From NCBI RefSeq assembly GCF_049670895.1, contig NZ_CP187170.1: a stretch of 64,000 bases of DNA. One strand, written 5' to 3'. Each line of letters opens with the position of its first letter. Position 1 is the first letter of the stretch. The notes under the pieces are model-generated. The model worked only from the letters and a program-made list of their open reading frames with translations, was not told the origin of the DNA and did not search any database. The position numbers and the translations under genes were made by a program. Source of the stretch: Pasteurella sp049670895 (GTDB taxonomy: Bacteria > Pseudomonadota > Gammaproteobacteria > Enterobacterales > Pasteurellaceae). Shown here piece by piece: positions 52,726 to 64,000 of this stretch.

Positions 52726-53678
52726 GATACTGTCTTACCTACTTTAAACCACTCTGCTCGGCCATTTAAAAAATCCTGTACCGACATAGGCTTTTTCCCC
52801 GAAGGTTGCACCGTTAATAAATTCAGTACTCCTTGTGCCGTGGCTATTTGAATCCCTGTTTTATCCACGGATAAAATAGTTCCAGCAGGTTGGTTAACAT
52901 GTGGTAACACAGATGCTTGATAGACTTTCAAGGTTTGTGGCTGCCCTTGTGGATCAACTAAGTTCAAATAACTCATTGGCCATGGCGTAAAGGCTCGGAT
53001 ACTGCGTTCCAATTGTTCTGCAGAACATTGCCAATCTAACTGTGCTTCTTCTTTTGATAATTTTTCAGCATAATTGGATTGACTGTCATCTTGTTTTTCT
53101 GGCTCAAATTTTCCTGCCTCTAAACCATCTAAGACGGTTAATAACGCAGACGGAGCAAGTGCGGCTAATTTTGTATATAAACTGGAAGAGGTTTCTTTCT
53201 CATCAATATCACAATAGACTTTATGTAGCATATCCCCCGTATCCAGTCCCTCATCCATTTGCATAATGGTAATGCCTGTTTGCTTATCACCTGCCCAAAT
53301 TGCTCGTTGAATCGGGGCTGCACCACGCCAGCGTGGTAACAAAGAACCATGCACATTCAAACAACCTAAACGAGGCATAGCTAATACCGCTTTCGGTAAA
53401 AGTAAACCATAGGCAACAACCACCATAACATCCGCATCAATAGTACGCATTTCCTCTTGTGCTTCGGCTTTACGTAATGATTTTGGTTGATAAACAGGAA
53501 GGTGATATTGTTCTGCTAATTGCTTCACAGGACTGGCTTGCAGTTTTTTGCCACGTCCTGCGGGTTTATCTGGCTGCGTATAAACCGCAACCACTTCATG
53601 ATGGGAATCTAATAAGGCTTGTAAATGCTGGGCAGCAAACTCAGGCGTCCCCGCAAAGATGATTTTTAATGATGTCAT
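52722..53678 (-). CDS. fmt: Methionyl-tRNA formyltransferase
   Basis: 318 aa. Adds formyl to initiator Met-tRNA using 10-formyl-THF. The formyl-transferase motif NVHGSLLPRWRGAAPIQRAI is at about 108-127, with the catalytic Asn, His and Asp in place. Start near the end of a 61-base gap after def. Confidence 0.97.
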   Translation of the reverse strand: MTSLKIIFAGTPEFAAQHLQALLDSHHEVVAVYTQPDKPAGRGKKLQASPVKQLAEQYHLPVYQPKSLRKAEAQEEMRTIDADVMVVVAYGLLLPKAVLAMPRLGCLNVHGSLLPRWRGAAPIQRAIWAGDKQTGITIMQMDEGLDTGDMLHKVYCDIDEKETSSSLYTKLAALAPSALLTVLDGLEAGKFEPEKQDDSQSNYAEKLSKEEAQLDWQCSAEQLERSIRAFTPWPMSYLNLVDPQGQPQTLKVYQASVLPHVNQPAGTILSVDKTGIQIATAQGVLNLLTVQPSGKKPMSVQDFLNGRAEWFKVGKTVS

Positions 53679-53708
53679 ATAAATAATGTTCTACGTTATG
53701 GAGAAAAC

Positions 53709-53731
53709 AACCCACGCTTAATCACGTGGGT
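53709..53731 (-). terminator. Hairpin between def and fmt
   Basis: CCCACG and CGTGGG arms with an 8-base loop, followed by TTGTTTTC on the minus strand. A partial terminator or message-stabilising hairpin; def and fmt are usually co-transcribed. Confidence 0.4.
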
Positions 53732-53739
53732 ATCAACAA

Positions 53740-54252
53740 TTATTTCTGTTTGGCTAATTGCTTTTGTAATTTAACCAATTTTTCTTTCATGCGTTGGCGT
53801 TTGAGTGGCGACAAATAGTCAGCAAACACAATCCCATTTAGGTGATCAATCTCATGCTGAATACAAATCGCTAATAATCCATCAGCAGTCAACGTATATT
53901 CCTCACCGTGACGATCCAACGCTTTAATCGTCACAGTTTCCTTACGTGGTACAAAACCACGGAATCCTGGTAAAGATAAACAGCCTTCCTCAATTCCTGT
54001 TTCACCACAACTTTCAATAATTTCAGGATTAATTAATACATATTGATTTTCTTTTGTACCATCAATATCAATCGTAATAATACGCTGATGAATATCTACT
54101 TGCGTTGCCGCTAAACCAATACCTTCTTCAAGGTACATTGTTTCAAACATATTATCCACAATCTCACGGATTTCGTCATTCACCTCTACCACGGGCTTTG
54201 CAACGATCTTCAAACGCTCATCAGGATAAACTAGTACATTTAATCGTGCCAT
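53740..54252 (-). CDS. def: Peptide deformylase
   Basis: 170 aa. Metal-dependent removal of the N-formyl group. Three conserved motifs: EGIGLAATQ (43-51), EEGCLSLPG (88-96, metal Cys91) and QHEIDHLNG (132-140, His133, Glu134, His137). First gene of the def-fmt-rsmB-glycosyltransferase-trkA unit. Confidence 0.98.
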   Translation of the reverse strand: MARLNVLVYPDERLKIVAKPVVEVNDEIREIVDNMFETMYLEEGIGLAATQVDIHQRIITIDIDGTKENQYVLINPEIIESCGETGIEEGCLSLPGFRGFVPRKETVTIKALDRHGEEYTLTADGLLAICIQHEIDHLNGIVFADYLSPLKRQRMKEKLVKLQKQLAKQK

Positions 54253-54334
54253 AATCTCTCTAATGTCAAATACAATGAAAAAATTTTATCTATTCTACTC
54301 TTTTTTCTATTTTTTACAAATTTTCCCCAAAACA

Positions 54335-54364
54335 AAAAACCCCAAGTATCGCTACTTGAGGTTT
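54335..54364 (-). terminator. rrn operon terminator
   Basis: On the minus strand AAACCTCAAGTA pairs with TACTTGGGGTTT (one G-T pair), followed by TTTTG, 12 bases after the 5S rRNA. Confidence 0.8.
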
Positions 54365-54376
54365 CTCTTTATTCAG

Positions 54377-54492
54377 ACCTGGCGGTGACCTACTCTCACA
54401 TGGGGAAACCCCACACTACCATCGGCGTAACAGCGTTTCACTTCTAAGTTCGGCATGGATTTAGGTGGGTCCACTGCACTATCGCCGCCAAG
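54377..54492 (-). rRNA. rrf: 5S ribosomal RNA
   Basis: About 116 nt. Minus-strand sequence ends with GAGAGTAGGTCACCGCCAGG and contains CCATGCCGAACTTAGAAGTG, both diagnostic of 5S rRNA. Ends are estimated by the terminal helix. Confidence 0.95.
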
Positions 54493-54691
54493 ATATTCCT
54501 TTGATGTTCTCTCTTGTCTTTTCTGTTCTTTATTCTCTGCTTTGGTGATTTTGTACTTTCTTCACTCTCGCACTTTAATCAGAAACAAGCTGTCTATCAG
54601 AGCTCTTCTACTCGATTTCCTTTCCGCGTCTCCGCTTCTCGTCTTCATATCACTTCATTTAGCATCAACACCCAAAAATACTTGAGCGTTG

Positions 54692-57587
<2,896 letters not shown>

Positions 57588-57739
57588 ATACAACCTCAAG
57601 TATTCTTATACAAACGTATACTTACCTGATGTTGCTGTTTAGACACTAAACACTTGCATGCCTTTTTTCATGCAAGATTTTTCCTACTCAGACTTTCTTT
57701 CGAAAATCTCTTCAGTTTTTCAGCTTGTTTCCAATTTTT

Positions 57740-57748
57740 TAAAGAACA
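57740..57748 (-). promoter_or_regulatory. boxA-like antitermination site in the 16S-23S spacer
   Basis: TGTTCTTTA on the minus strand, in the spacer between tRNA-Ala and 23S. It matches the rrn boxA core bound by NusB-S10. The rest of the 57588-57859 spacer has no recognised feature. Confidence 0.6.
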
Positions 57749-57859
57749 ATAAAGACAAGTCAAAATGGCTTCGCCATTTTTCGCTCATCATTGCTAAGTA
57801 CTCTTTTCCTTATCCATCAACTTTTATTCAGTCAACGAAAAATACTTAGCAATGATGTT

Positions 57860-57935
57860 TGGTGGAGATAAGCGGGATCGAACCGCTGACCTCCTGCGTG
57901 CAAGGCAGGCGCTCTCCCAGCTGAGCTATATCCCC
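57860..57935 (-). tRNA. tRNA-Ala (anticodon UGC)
   Basis: 76 nt with encoded CCA. GGGGATATAGCTCAGCTGGG at the 5' end and anticodon loop CTTGCACG. In the rrn spacer, after tRNA-Ile. Confidence 0.97.
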
Positions 57936-57969
57936 AGCATCATCGCTCCTACGTCCTCACTCATATGAG

Positions 57970-58046
<77 letters not shown>

Positions 58047-58129
58047 GTAGGATGCTTTCTTTGTTCTCTCAATTCATACAATCTAACTAAACAATCTGTG
58101 TGAACACTTGCAGTCGTTCCATTTTCGGT

Positions 58130-59670
<1,541 letters not shown>

Positions 59671-59825
59671 CAAGTTCAATCGCTCAATAAACTGCTTAGC
59701 TAAAGTTTACATTTACTTCATAAGTATAATGAATTTTCAGTTTAAGCACCTATTAAGACTTCAATTTTAAAAATCTTTTCTAAATGAAATCAATCAACAA
59801 GTGCCCACACAGATTGTCTGTTAGA

Positions 59826-59838
59826 TTGTTAAAGAGCG
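59826..59838 (-). promoter_or_regulatory. rrn leader boxA
   Basis: GCTCTTTAACAAT on the minus strand in the leader upstream of 16S. Matches the E. coli rrn boxA (TGCTCTTTAACA) for Nus-factor antitermination. Confidence 0.8.
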
Positions 59839-59995
59839 TTGCATTAAGCAAGGATGAAAATAATAATCAAATTCAATTTTCATGTCAAGCAATTTTTCTT
59901 AAAAATTTTACTATTTTTCAAGACCTTTAAAAGCATTTGACCTCTCAGCCACCTTCACTTTCTTTTTGCTTGCCACCCTTGCGGTGCGGAGGTGC

Positions 59996-60023
59996 ATTAT
60001 AGGGATTTCAGCATGACAATCAA
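59996..60023 (-). promoter_or_regulatory. rrn promoter
   Basis: On the minus strand TTGATT (60018-60023) and a consensus TATAAT (59996-60001), 16 bp apart, followed by a GC-rich discriminator (GCACCTCCGC), as in rRNA P1 promoters under stringent control. The sequence upstream is AT-rich as expected of an UP element. I saw no equally good second promoter. Confidence 0.8.
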
Positions 60024-60256
60024 GTGTTTTTCTCAATTTTTTTAAATTTTAAGATCGAGTGCTATTTTTTTATTCAAAATAAACAAATATCACTCAACTT
60101 ATTTAAAATAATCAGTATGATTACTTCTTTTGATGAGTTTGGCTCACTAAAACAATCATTAAGTTTTACATATTTAGGTGTTTATTTTACGCTAGCTTAT
60201 TGAAAAACAATATTTTTGTATAAAAAACACTCACTCCAATTGCAACTTTTTTTCAT

Positions 60257-60278
60257 TTTTTCGATCTACGTCATAAAA
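60257..60278 (+). promoter_or_regulatory. Candidate CRP-S site upstream of sxy
   Basis: TTTTTCGATCTACGTCATAA plus AA agrees at 16 to 17 of 22 positions with the CRP-S consensus (TTTTGCGATCTAGATCGCAA AA), including the C at position 6 that separates CRP-S from ordinary CRP sites. Its centre lies about 70 bases upstream of the likely transcription start. Confidence 0.5.
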
Positions 60279-60300
60279 AATAGTTGTACTTTCTAAAATA

Positions 60301-60331
60301 TTGTTTAATTTTTTTTAAAATATGTTATAAC
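60301..60331 (+). promoter_or_regulatory. Possible sxy promoter
   Basis: TTGTTT (60301-60306) and an extended -10 TGTTATAAC (60323-60331) with a 19-bp spacer. A small hairpin TGCTT-TTT-AAGCA follows at 60338-60350 in what would be the 5' untranslated region. In H. influenzae the sxy mRNA leader folds and limits translation; a full fold was not made here. Confidence 0.45.
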
Positions 60332-60413
60332 TTCCATGCTTTTTAAGCACATAACAGGATGTATTCCTTAATTATTTTCCCTTTAGAGTTAACCATAGAC
60401 AGGAAGTAACACT

Positions 60414-61055
60414 ATGATCAAAACGGAACAAGATACTTTAGAAATTCGCCTTGAATTACACGAGCTTATTGGTGAAGTCACTGCAAAAGGACTGTTTGCA
60501 AGCTATGGATTATTTAAAGAAGGCACCATGTTTGGTTTATATCAACATGGTGTTTTTTATTTAAGGGCCGAAAATGAATTTGCCACTTATTTAGAGTCTC
60601 AAGGTGCTGCGAGCTATCTTTCTTACGAAATACCTGGGAAACTTAACCTTTCCTGTTATTATCGCCTTCCTCAAGCCCTTATCAAAGATAAAACCCTTTA
60701 CAAATCACTTCTTGAGCGTTCTATTCAACAAGCCCAAGAACAAAAACATGCGGCGGCACAAGCGAAACTATCTCGTATTAAAGATCTCCCGAATCTTTCT
60801 GTAAAATATGAAAGACTATTAGCTAAAGTGGATATCCATGATTTATCGCTTTTTAAAACATTAGGTGCCATCAATAGCTATGTTCGTTTAAAGAAAAAAG
60901 GGATTACTGCAGAAATTGGTATTTTTTGGGCATTAAGTGCAGCACTGCAAAATAAGAATGTCAATTTAATGACACAACAAGAAAAAGAAAACGAACTCAA
61001 AAATTTAAATATCGCTTTAGCAGATGCCGGATTAAGGGATATCAAAAAGATATAA
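60414..61055 (+). CDS. sxy: DNA transformation regulator Sxy (TfoX)
   Basis: 213 aa, close to H. influenzae Sxy (217). TfoX N-terminal domain (about 12-105, FASYGLFKEGTMFGLYQHG) and TfoX C-terminal domain (about 120-205, LGAINSYVRLKKKG and LWALSAALQ-like helix). Sxy acts with CRP at CRP-S promoters to turn on DNA uptake genes. The start is preceded by CAGGAAG. The upstream 350 bases are shared with the divergent rrn promoter. Together with the many uptake signals it supports a naturally competent organism. Confidence 0.93.
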   Translation: MIKTEQDTLEIRLELHELIGEVTAKGLFASYGLFKEGTMFGLYQHGVFYLRAENEFATYLESQGAASYLSYEIPGKLNLSCYYRLPQALIKDKTLYKSLLERSIQQAQEQKHAAAQAKLSRIKDLPNLSVKYERLLAKVDIHDLSLFKTLGAINSYVRLKKKGITAEIGIFWALSAALQNKNVNLMTQQEKENELKNLNIALADAGLRDIKKI

Positions 61056-61068
61056 TACTCCCATAAAT

Positions 61069-61097
61069 GAGCCCGCTTCTTCTCCGGTGGGCTTTTC
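61069..61097 (+). terminator. sxy terminator
   Basis: AGCCCGC and GTGGGCT (one G-T pair) with a short loop, followed by TTTTCT, about 14 bases after the sxy stop. Confidence 0.65.
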
Positions 61098-61409
61098 TAA
61101 CCATGCCATTCCTCACGAATAAATAATGACTACATGACCTATCCCAAAAAATTGAATGCCTAACTGATTAAAGTGCGGATCATTTTTAAAAAATTTTGTG
61201 TGGATTTTTTTTATGGTCTTTTAAACCTTTCTTTTTTGTATCTCTTTTCTTCCACTTCTTTTTTACTTTTTATCTATTTTTTAACCTGTTTTTTACAATT
61301 TTTAAGCAAAGATATTGAATTTTGTTTAAAAAATTGACATATTCAAAAAAAATATAAAAAAACCGCCTATTGGCATAATGTCTACATAACATCTTCTTGG
61401 AGAAAAACC
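61098..61409. other. Intergenic region upstream of dppA
   Basis: No gene seen. It is strongly T- and A-rich. TTGACA at 61334-61339 and CATAAT at 61374-61379 are promoter-like hexamers, but too far apart to be one promoter, so the dppA start site remains open. GGAGAAAA at 61400-61407 is the dppA ribosome binding site. Confidence 0.4.
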
Positions 61410-63005
61410 ATGAAACGACTCACTAAACTTTCGCTCATTTCATTAGCTTTCATTTCTAGCTCTGTTTTGGCTGCACCGAAAACCTTTGTTTTTTGTTCTG
61501 AAGCCTCACCTTCTTATTTAAACCCTGCATTCGGCACGGACGGGGCTACCCTTGATGCCGCAGGACAACCAATTTTTGATCGTCTTACCCAATTTGAAGC
61601 GGGTACAACCAATATTCTTCCTGCATTAGCTGAAAAATGGGATATTTCCGAAGATGGGAAAGCGTACACTTTCTATTTACGTAAAGGGGTGAAATTCCAC
61701 AGCAATAAATTCTTTACCCCAACCCGTGATTTCAATGCGGATGATGTGCTGTTCTCTTTCCAACGCCAAGCGGATCCGAATCATCCATACCATAAGGTTT
61801 CTGGCGGGACTTATGAATATTTTGCGGGAATGGATATGCAAAACATTATCGAAAAAGTGGAGAAAGTGGATGATCATACGGTGAAATTTCACTTAAAAGT
61901 TCCAAATGCACCGTTCCTTGCAAATATTGCGATGGACTTTGCTGCAATTCACTCGGCGGAATATGCTGAGAATATGTTGAAAGCGAAAACCCAAGATAAA
62001 GTGGACAGCAATCCAATCGGCACTGGTCCGTTTGAGTTTGTGTCCTATCAAAAAGATTCAACCGTTCGCTATAAAGCCTTTGAAAACTATTGGCAAGGCA
62101 AAGCCAAAATTGATCGTTTAGTCTTTTCTATTACACCAGATGCCTCTGTACGTTATGCGAAATTAACTAAAGGGGAATGCCATGCGATGCCTTATCCAAA
62201 TCCTGCGGATATTGCCAAATTAAAACAAGACAGCAATATCACGTTATTAACGCAACCGGGATTAAATATCGGCTATGTAAACTTTAACGTACAAAAAGCC
62301 CCTTTTGATAATGTGAAAGTGCGTCATGCCTTAAGTTATGCCGTCAATAAAGAGGCGATCATTGAATCTGTGTATCAAGGTTCGGGCAGTGTGGCTAAAA
62401 ACCCAATTCCACCAACAATGTGGTCATACAACGATGATATACAAGATTATGAATACAACCCAGAAAAAGCGAAAGCCTTGTTAAAAGAAGCGGGCTTTGA
62501 AAATGGCTTTGAAACCGATTTATGGGCAATGCCTGTTTCTCGTCCTTATAATCCGAATGCACGCCGTATGGCTGAGTTGATCCAAGCAGATTGGCAAAAA
62601 GTGGGCGTGAAAGCGAAAATCGTGAGCTATGAATGGGGAGAATATTTAAAACGTATGCGTGCAGGCGATCATCAAACAGGGATGATGGGCTGGACAGGTG
62701 ATAACGGTGATCCTGATAATTTCTTAAACACGTTGTTAAGCTGTAAAGCCGTGGCTCAAGGGTCTAACTATGCGAAATTCTGTTATGAACCTTTTGAGAA
62801 GTTAGTAGCAAAAGCGGCACAAGTGACAGATCACGAGGAACGGGTAAAACTCTATAAAGAAGCACAAGTGGTGTTTAAACAACAAGCGCCATGGATTACC
62901 ATTGCACATTCCACCACCTATTTCCCTGTTCGTAAAGAAGTGAAAAATTATGTCGTGAGTCCATTTGGTTTACATAACTTCTTTGCTGTGGATTTAGAAA
63001 AATAA
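61410..63005 (+). CDS. dppA: Dipeptide ABC transporter substrate-binding protein DppA
   Basis: 531 aa. SBP_bac_5 family. Signal peptide to about residue 21 (SSVLA-APK) without a lipobox. Long stretches agree with E. coli DppA (LAEKWDISEDGKAYTF, HPYHKVSGGTYEYF, DASVRYAKLTKGEC, AMPYPNPADIA). Binds di- and tripeptides in the periplasm; in Pasteurellaceae relatives of this protein (HbpA) also bind heme or glutathione, but HbpA is a lipoprotein and this is not. Followed by dppB after a hairpin. Confidence 0.92.
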   Translation: MKRLTKLSLISLAFISSSVLAAPKTFVFCSEASPSYLNPAFGTDGATLDAAGQPIFDRLTQFEAGTTNILPALAEKWDISEDGKAYTFYLRKGVKFHSNKFFTPTRDFNADDVLFSFQRQADPNHPYHKVSGGTYEYFAGMDMQNIIEKVEKVDDHTVKFHLKVPNAPFLANIAMDFAAIHSAEYAENMLKAKTQDKVDSNPIGTGPFEFVSYQKDSTVRYKAFENYWQGKAKIDRLVFSITPDASVRYAKLTKGECHAMPYPNPADIAKLKQDSNITLLTQPGLNIGYVNFNVQKAPFDNVKVRHALSYAVNKEAIIESVYQGSGSVAKNPIPPTMWSYNDDIQDYEYNPEKAKALLKEAGFENGFETDLWAMPVSRPYNPNARRMAELIQADWQKVGVKAKIVSYEWGEYLKRMRAGDHQTGMMGWTGDNGDPDNFLNTLLSCKAVAQGSNYAKFCYEPFEKLVAKAAQVTDHEERVKLYKEAQVVFKQQAPWITIAHSTTYFPVRKEVKNYVVSPFGLHNFFAVDLEK

Positions 63006-63031
63006 CATCAAATATTGATAAGACGACTGAT

Positions 63032-63060
63032 AACGTATCTACACCTGTTGTAGATACGTT
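63032..63060 (+). promoter_or_regulatory. Stable hairpin between dppA and dppB
   Basis: AACGTATCTACA and TGTAGATACGTT form a perfect 12-bp stem with a 5-base loop (CCTGT), followed by TATCC. It is not a strong terminator. Such hairpins often protect the upstream binding-protein message from 3' decay and let less through to the permease genes. Confidence 0.65.
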
Positions 63061-63126
63061 TATCCACTTACTTCCCTCTATTTGTTGTCATACACCAAAA
63101 CATAAAACGTAAATAGAGATTAATTC

Positions 63127-64000
63127 ATGTTTCAATTTATTCTTAAACGCATTTTCATGGTGATTCCAACCTTTTTTGCAATCACCTTAATTACTTTTGC
63201 TTTAGTGCATTTAATCCCAGGGGATCCCATTGAAATCCGTATGGGAGAACGTGGCTTGTCGCCTGAAATTCATGCACATATGATGGCACAGTTAGGCTTA
63301 GATCGCCCTTTACCTGAACAATATTTCAGTTATATCAAAGGGGTGTTACAAGGGGATTTAGGCAATTCTTTTCGTAACAATGAACCCGTGCTAAAAGAAT
63401 TTTTTACCCTGTTTCCTGCCACAGTTGAGTTGGCATTTTTCGCCCTGTCGTGGTCGTTATTTTTCGGCATTATTTTGGGGGTGATTGCAGCGGTGAAAAA
63501 AGACTCCTGGATTTCCCATGTGGTGACTTCTCTATCCTTAACAGGGTATTCCATGCCTATTTTCTGGTGGGGGTTAATTTTAATTTTGTATTTTTCCACC
63601 CCCTTAGGCTTACCCGCATCGGGACGCTTGCCCGCAGAATATTGGATCGAGGCAGATACAGGCTTTATGCTCATTGACACCTGGCGTTCAGATGAACCTG
63701 GTGCATTTTTGGCTGCGATAAAATCCCTCGTGCTCCCTTCCATTGTGCTCGGTACGATTCCTTTAGCCATTATTACCCGTATGACCCGTTCTTCTATGTT
63801 AGAAGTGTTAGGTGAAGATTATATTCGCACCGCCAAAGCCAAAGGATTGAATACCACACGTGTTGTGATGATCCATGCGTTACGCAATGCCTTAATTCCT
63901 GTGGTGACCATTGTGGGGTTGATTATTGGGCAATTATTGTCTGGTGCGGTATTAACAGAAAATATTTTCTCGTGGCCGGGCATTGGGAAATGGGTGATTG
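63127..64000 (+). CDS. dppB: Dipeptide ABC transporter permease DppB (5' part)
   Basis: Open from the ATG at 63127 to the window edge, 291 codons, so the C-terminus is missing (full DppB is about 340 aa). Start MFQFILKRIFMVIPTFFAITLITF is the DppB/OppB N-terminal membrane helix; HLIPGDPIEIRMG follows. Near the right end the permease loop EDYIRTAKAKGLNTTRVV and HALRNALIPVVTIVG are visible. dppC, dppD and dppF would be expected beyond the window. Confidence 0.93.
   Translation, partial: MFQFILKRIFMVIPTFFAITLITFALVHLIPGDPIEIRMGERGLSPEIHAHMMAQLGLDRPLPEQYFSYIKGVLQGDLGNSFRNNEPVLKEFFTLFPATVELAFFALSWSLFFGIILGVIAAVKKDSWISHVVTSLSLTGYSMPIFWWGLILILYFSTPLGLPASGRLPAEYWIEADTGFMLIDTWRSDEPGAFLAAIKSLVLPSIVLGTIPLAIITRMTRSSMLEVLGEDYIRTAKAKGLNTTRVVMIHALRNALIPVVTIVGLIIGQLLSGAVLTENIFSWPGIGKWVI

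Overview
The window is a chromosomal segment from a gamma-proteobacterium of the family Pasteurellaceae. The main evidence is the dense scatter of the Haemophilus-type DNA uptake signal sequence (AAGTGCGGT and its complement ACCGCACTT), both inside genes and as inverted pairs between genes. Supporting evidence is a Sxy/TfoX competence regulator, NadR-type NAD salvage, an HMW1C-type N-glycosyltransferase behind rimO, and typical Pasteurellaceae ribosomal and def-fmt-rsmB-trkA-mscL gene orders. I cannot name the genus from the sequence alone.

Left part (1-19 kb): a Fic-family AMP transferase gene with its own HTH domain lies downstream of tRNA-Sec (selC), which is divergent from selAB. Then come pepD, gpt and proS, and a polyamine block: speA-speB (arginine to agmatine to putrescine), a PuuB-like FAD oxidase and an unaccompanied PotD-type binding protein. 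Next are ribB under an FMN riboswitch, ubiK, nadR and a coupled metallophosphoesterase.

Centre (19-33 kb): the complete S10, spc and alpha ribosomal protein operons on the minus strand (rpsJ to rplQ, with secY and rpoA). Recognisable promoters and autoregulatory leaders precede S10 and alpha, and a terminator plus promoter separate S10 from spc.

Right of the ribosomal block (33-54 kb): clcA and dusA; a five-gene minus-strand operon behind a perfect Fur box (ABC permease, ATPase, small membrane protein, methyltransferase, Tat-type binding protein); asnA and divergent asnC; udp; rimO with an N-glycosyltransferase carrying a histone-like basic tail; a low-molecular-weight tyrosine phosphatase; slyD, a SIMPL protein, rraB and mscL; and def-fmt-rsmB-(glycosyltransferase)-trkA.

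Right end (54-64 kb): a full rrn operon on the minus strand (16S, tRNA-Ile, tRNA-Ala, 23S, 5S), then sxy with a candidate CRP-S site, then dppA and the 5' part of dppB running off the edge. Most of the window is core genome. The accessory-looking pieces are the Fic gene, the Fur-box operon, the glycosyltransferase inserted in front of trkA, and the tail of the N-glycosyltransferase. I saw no prophage, insertion sequence or CRISPR array.
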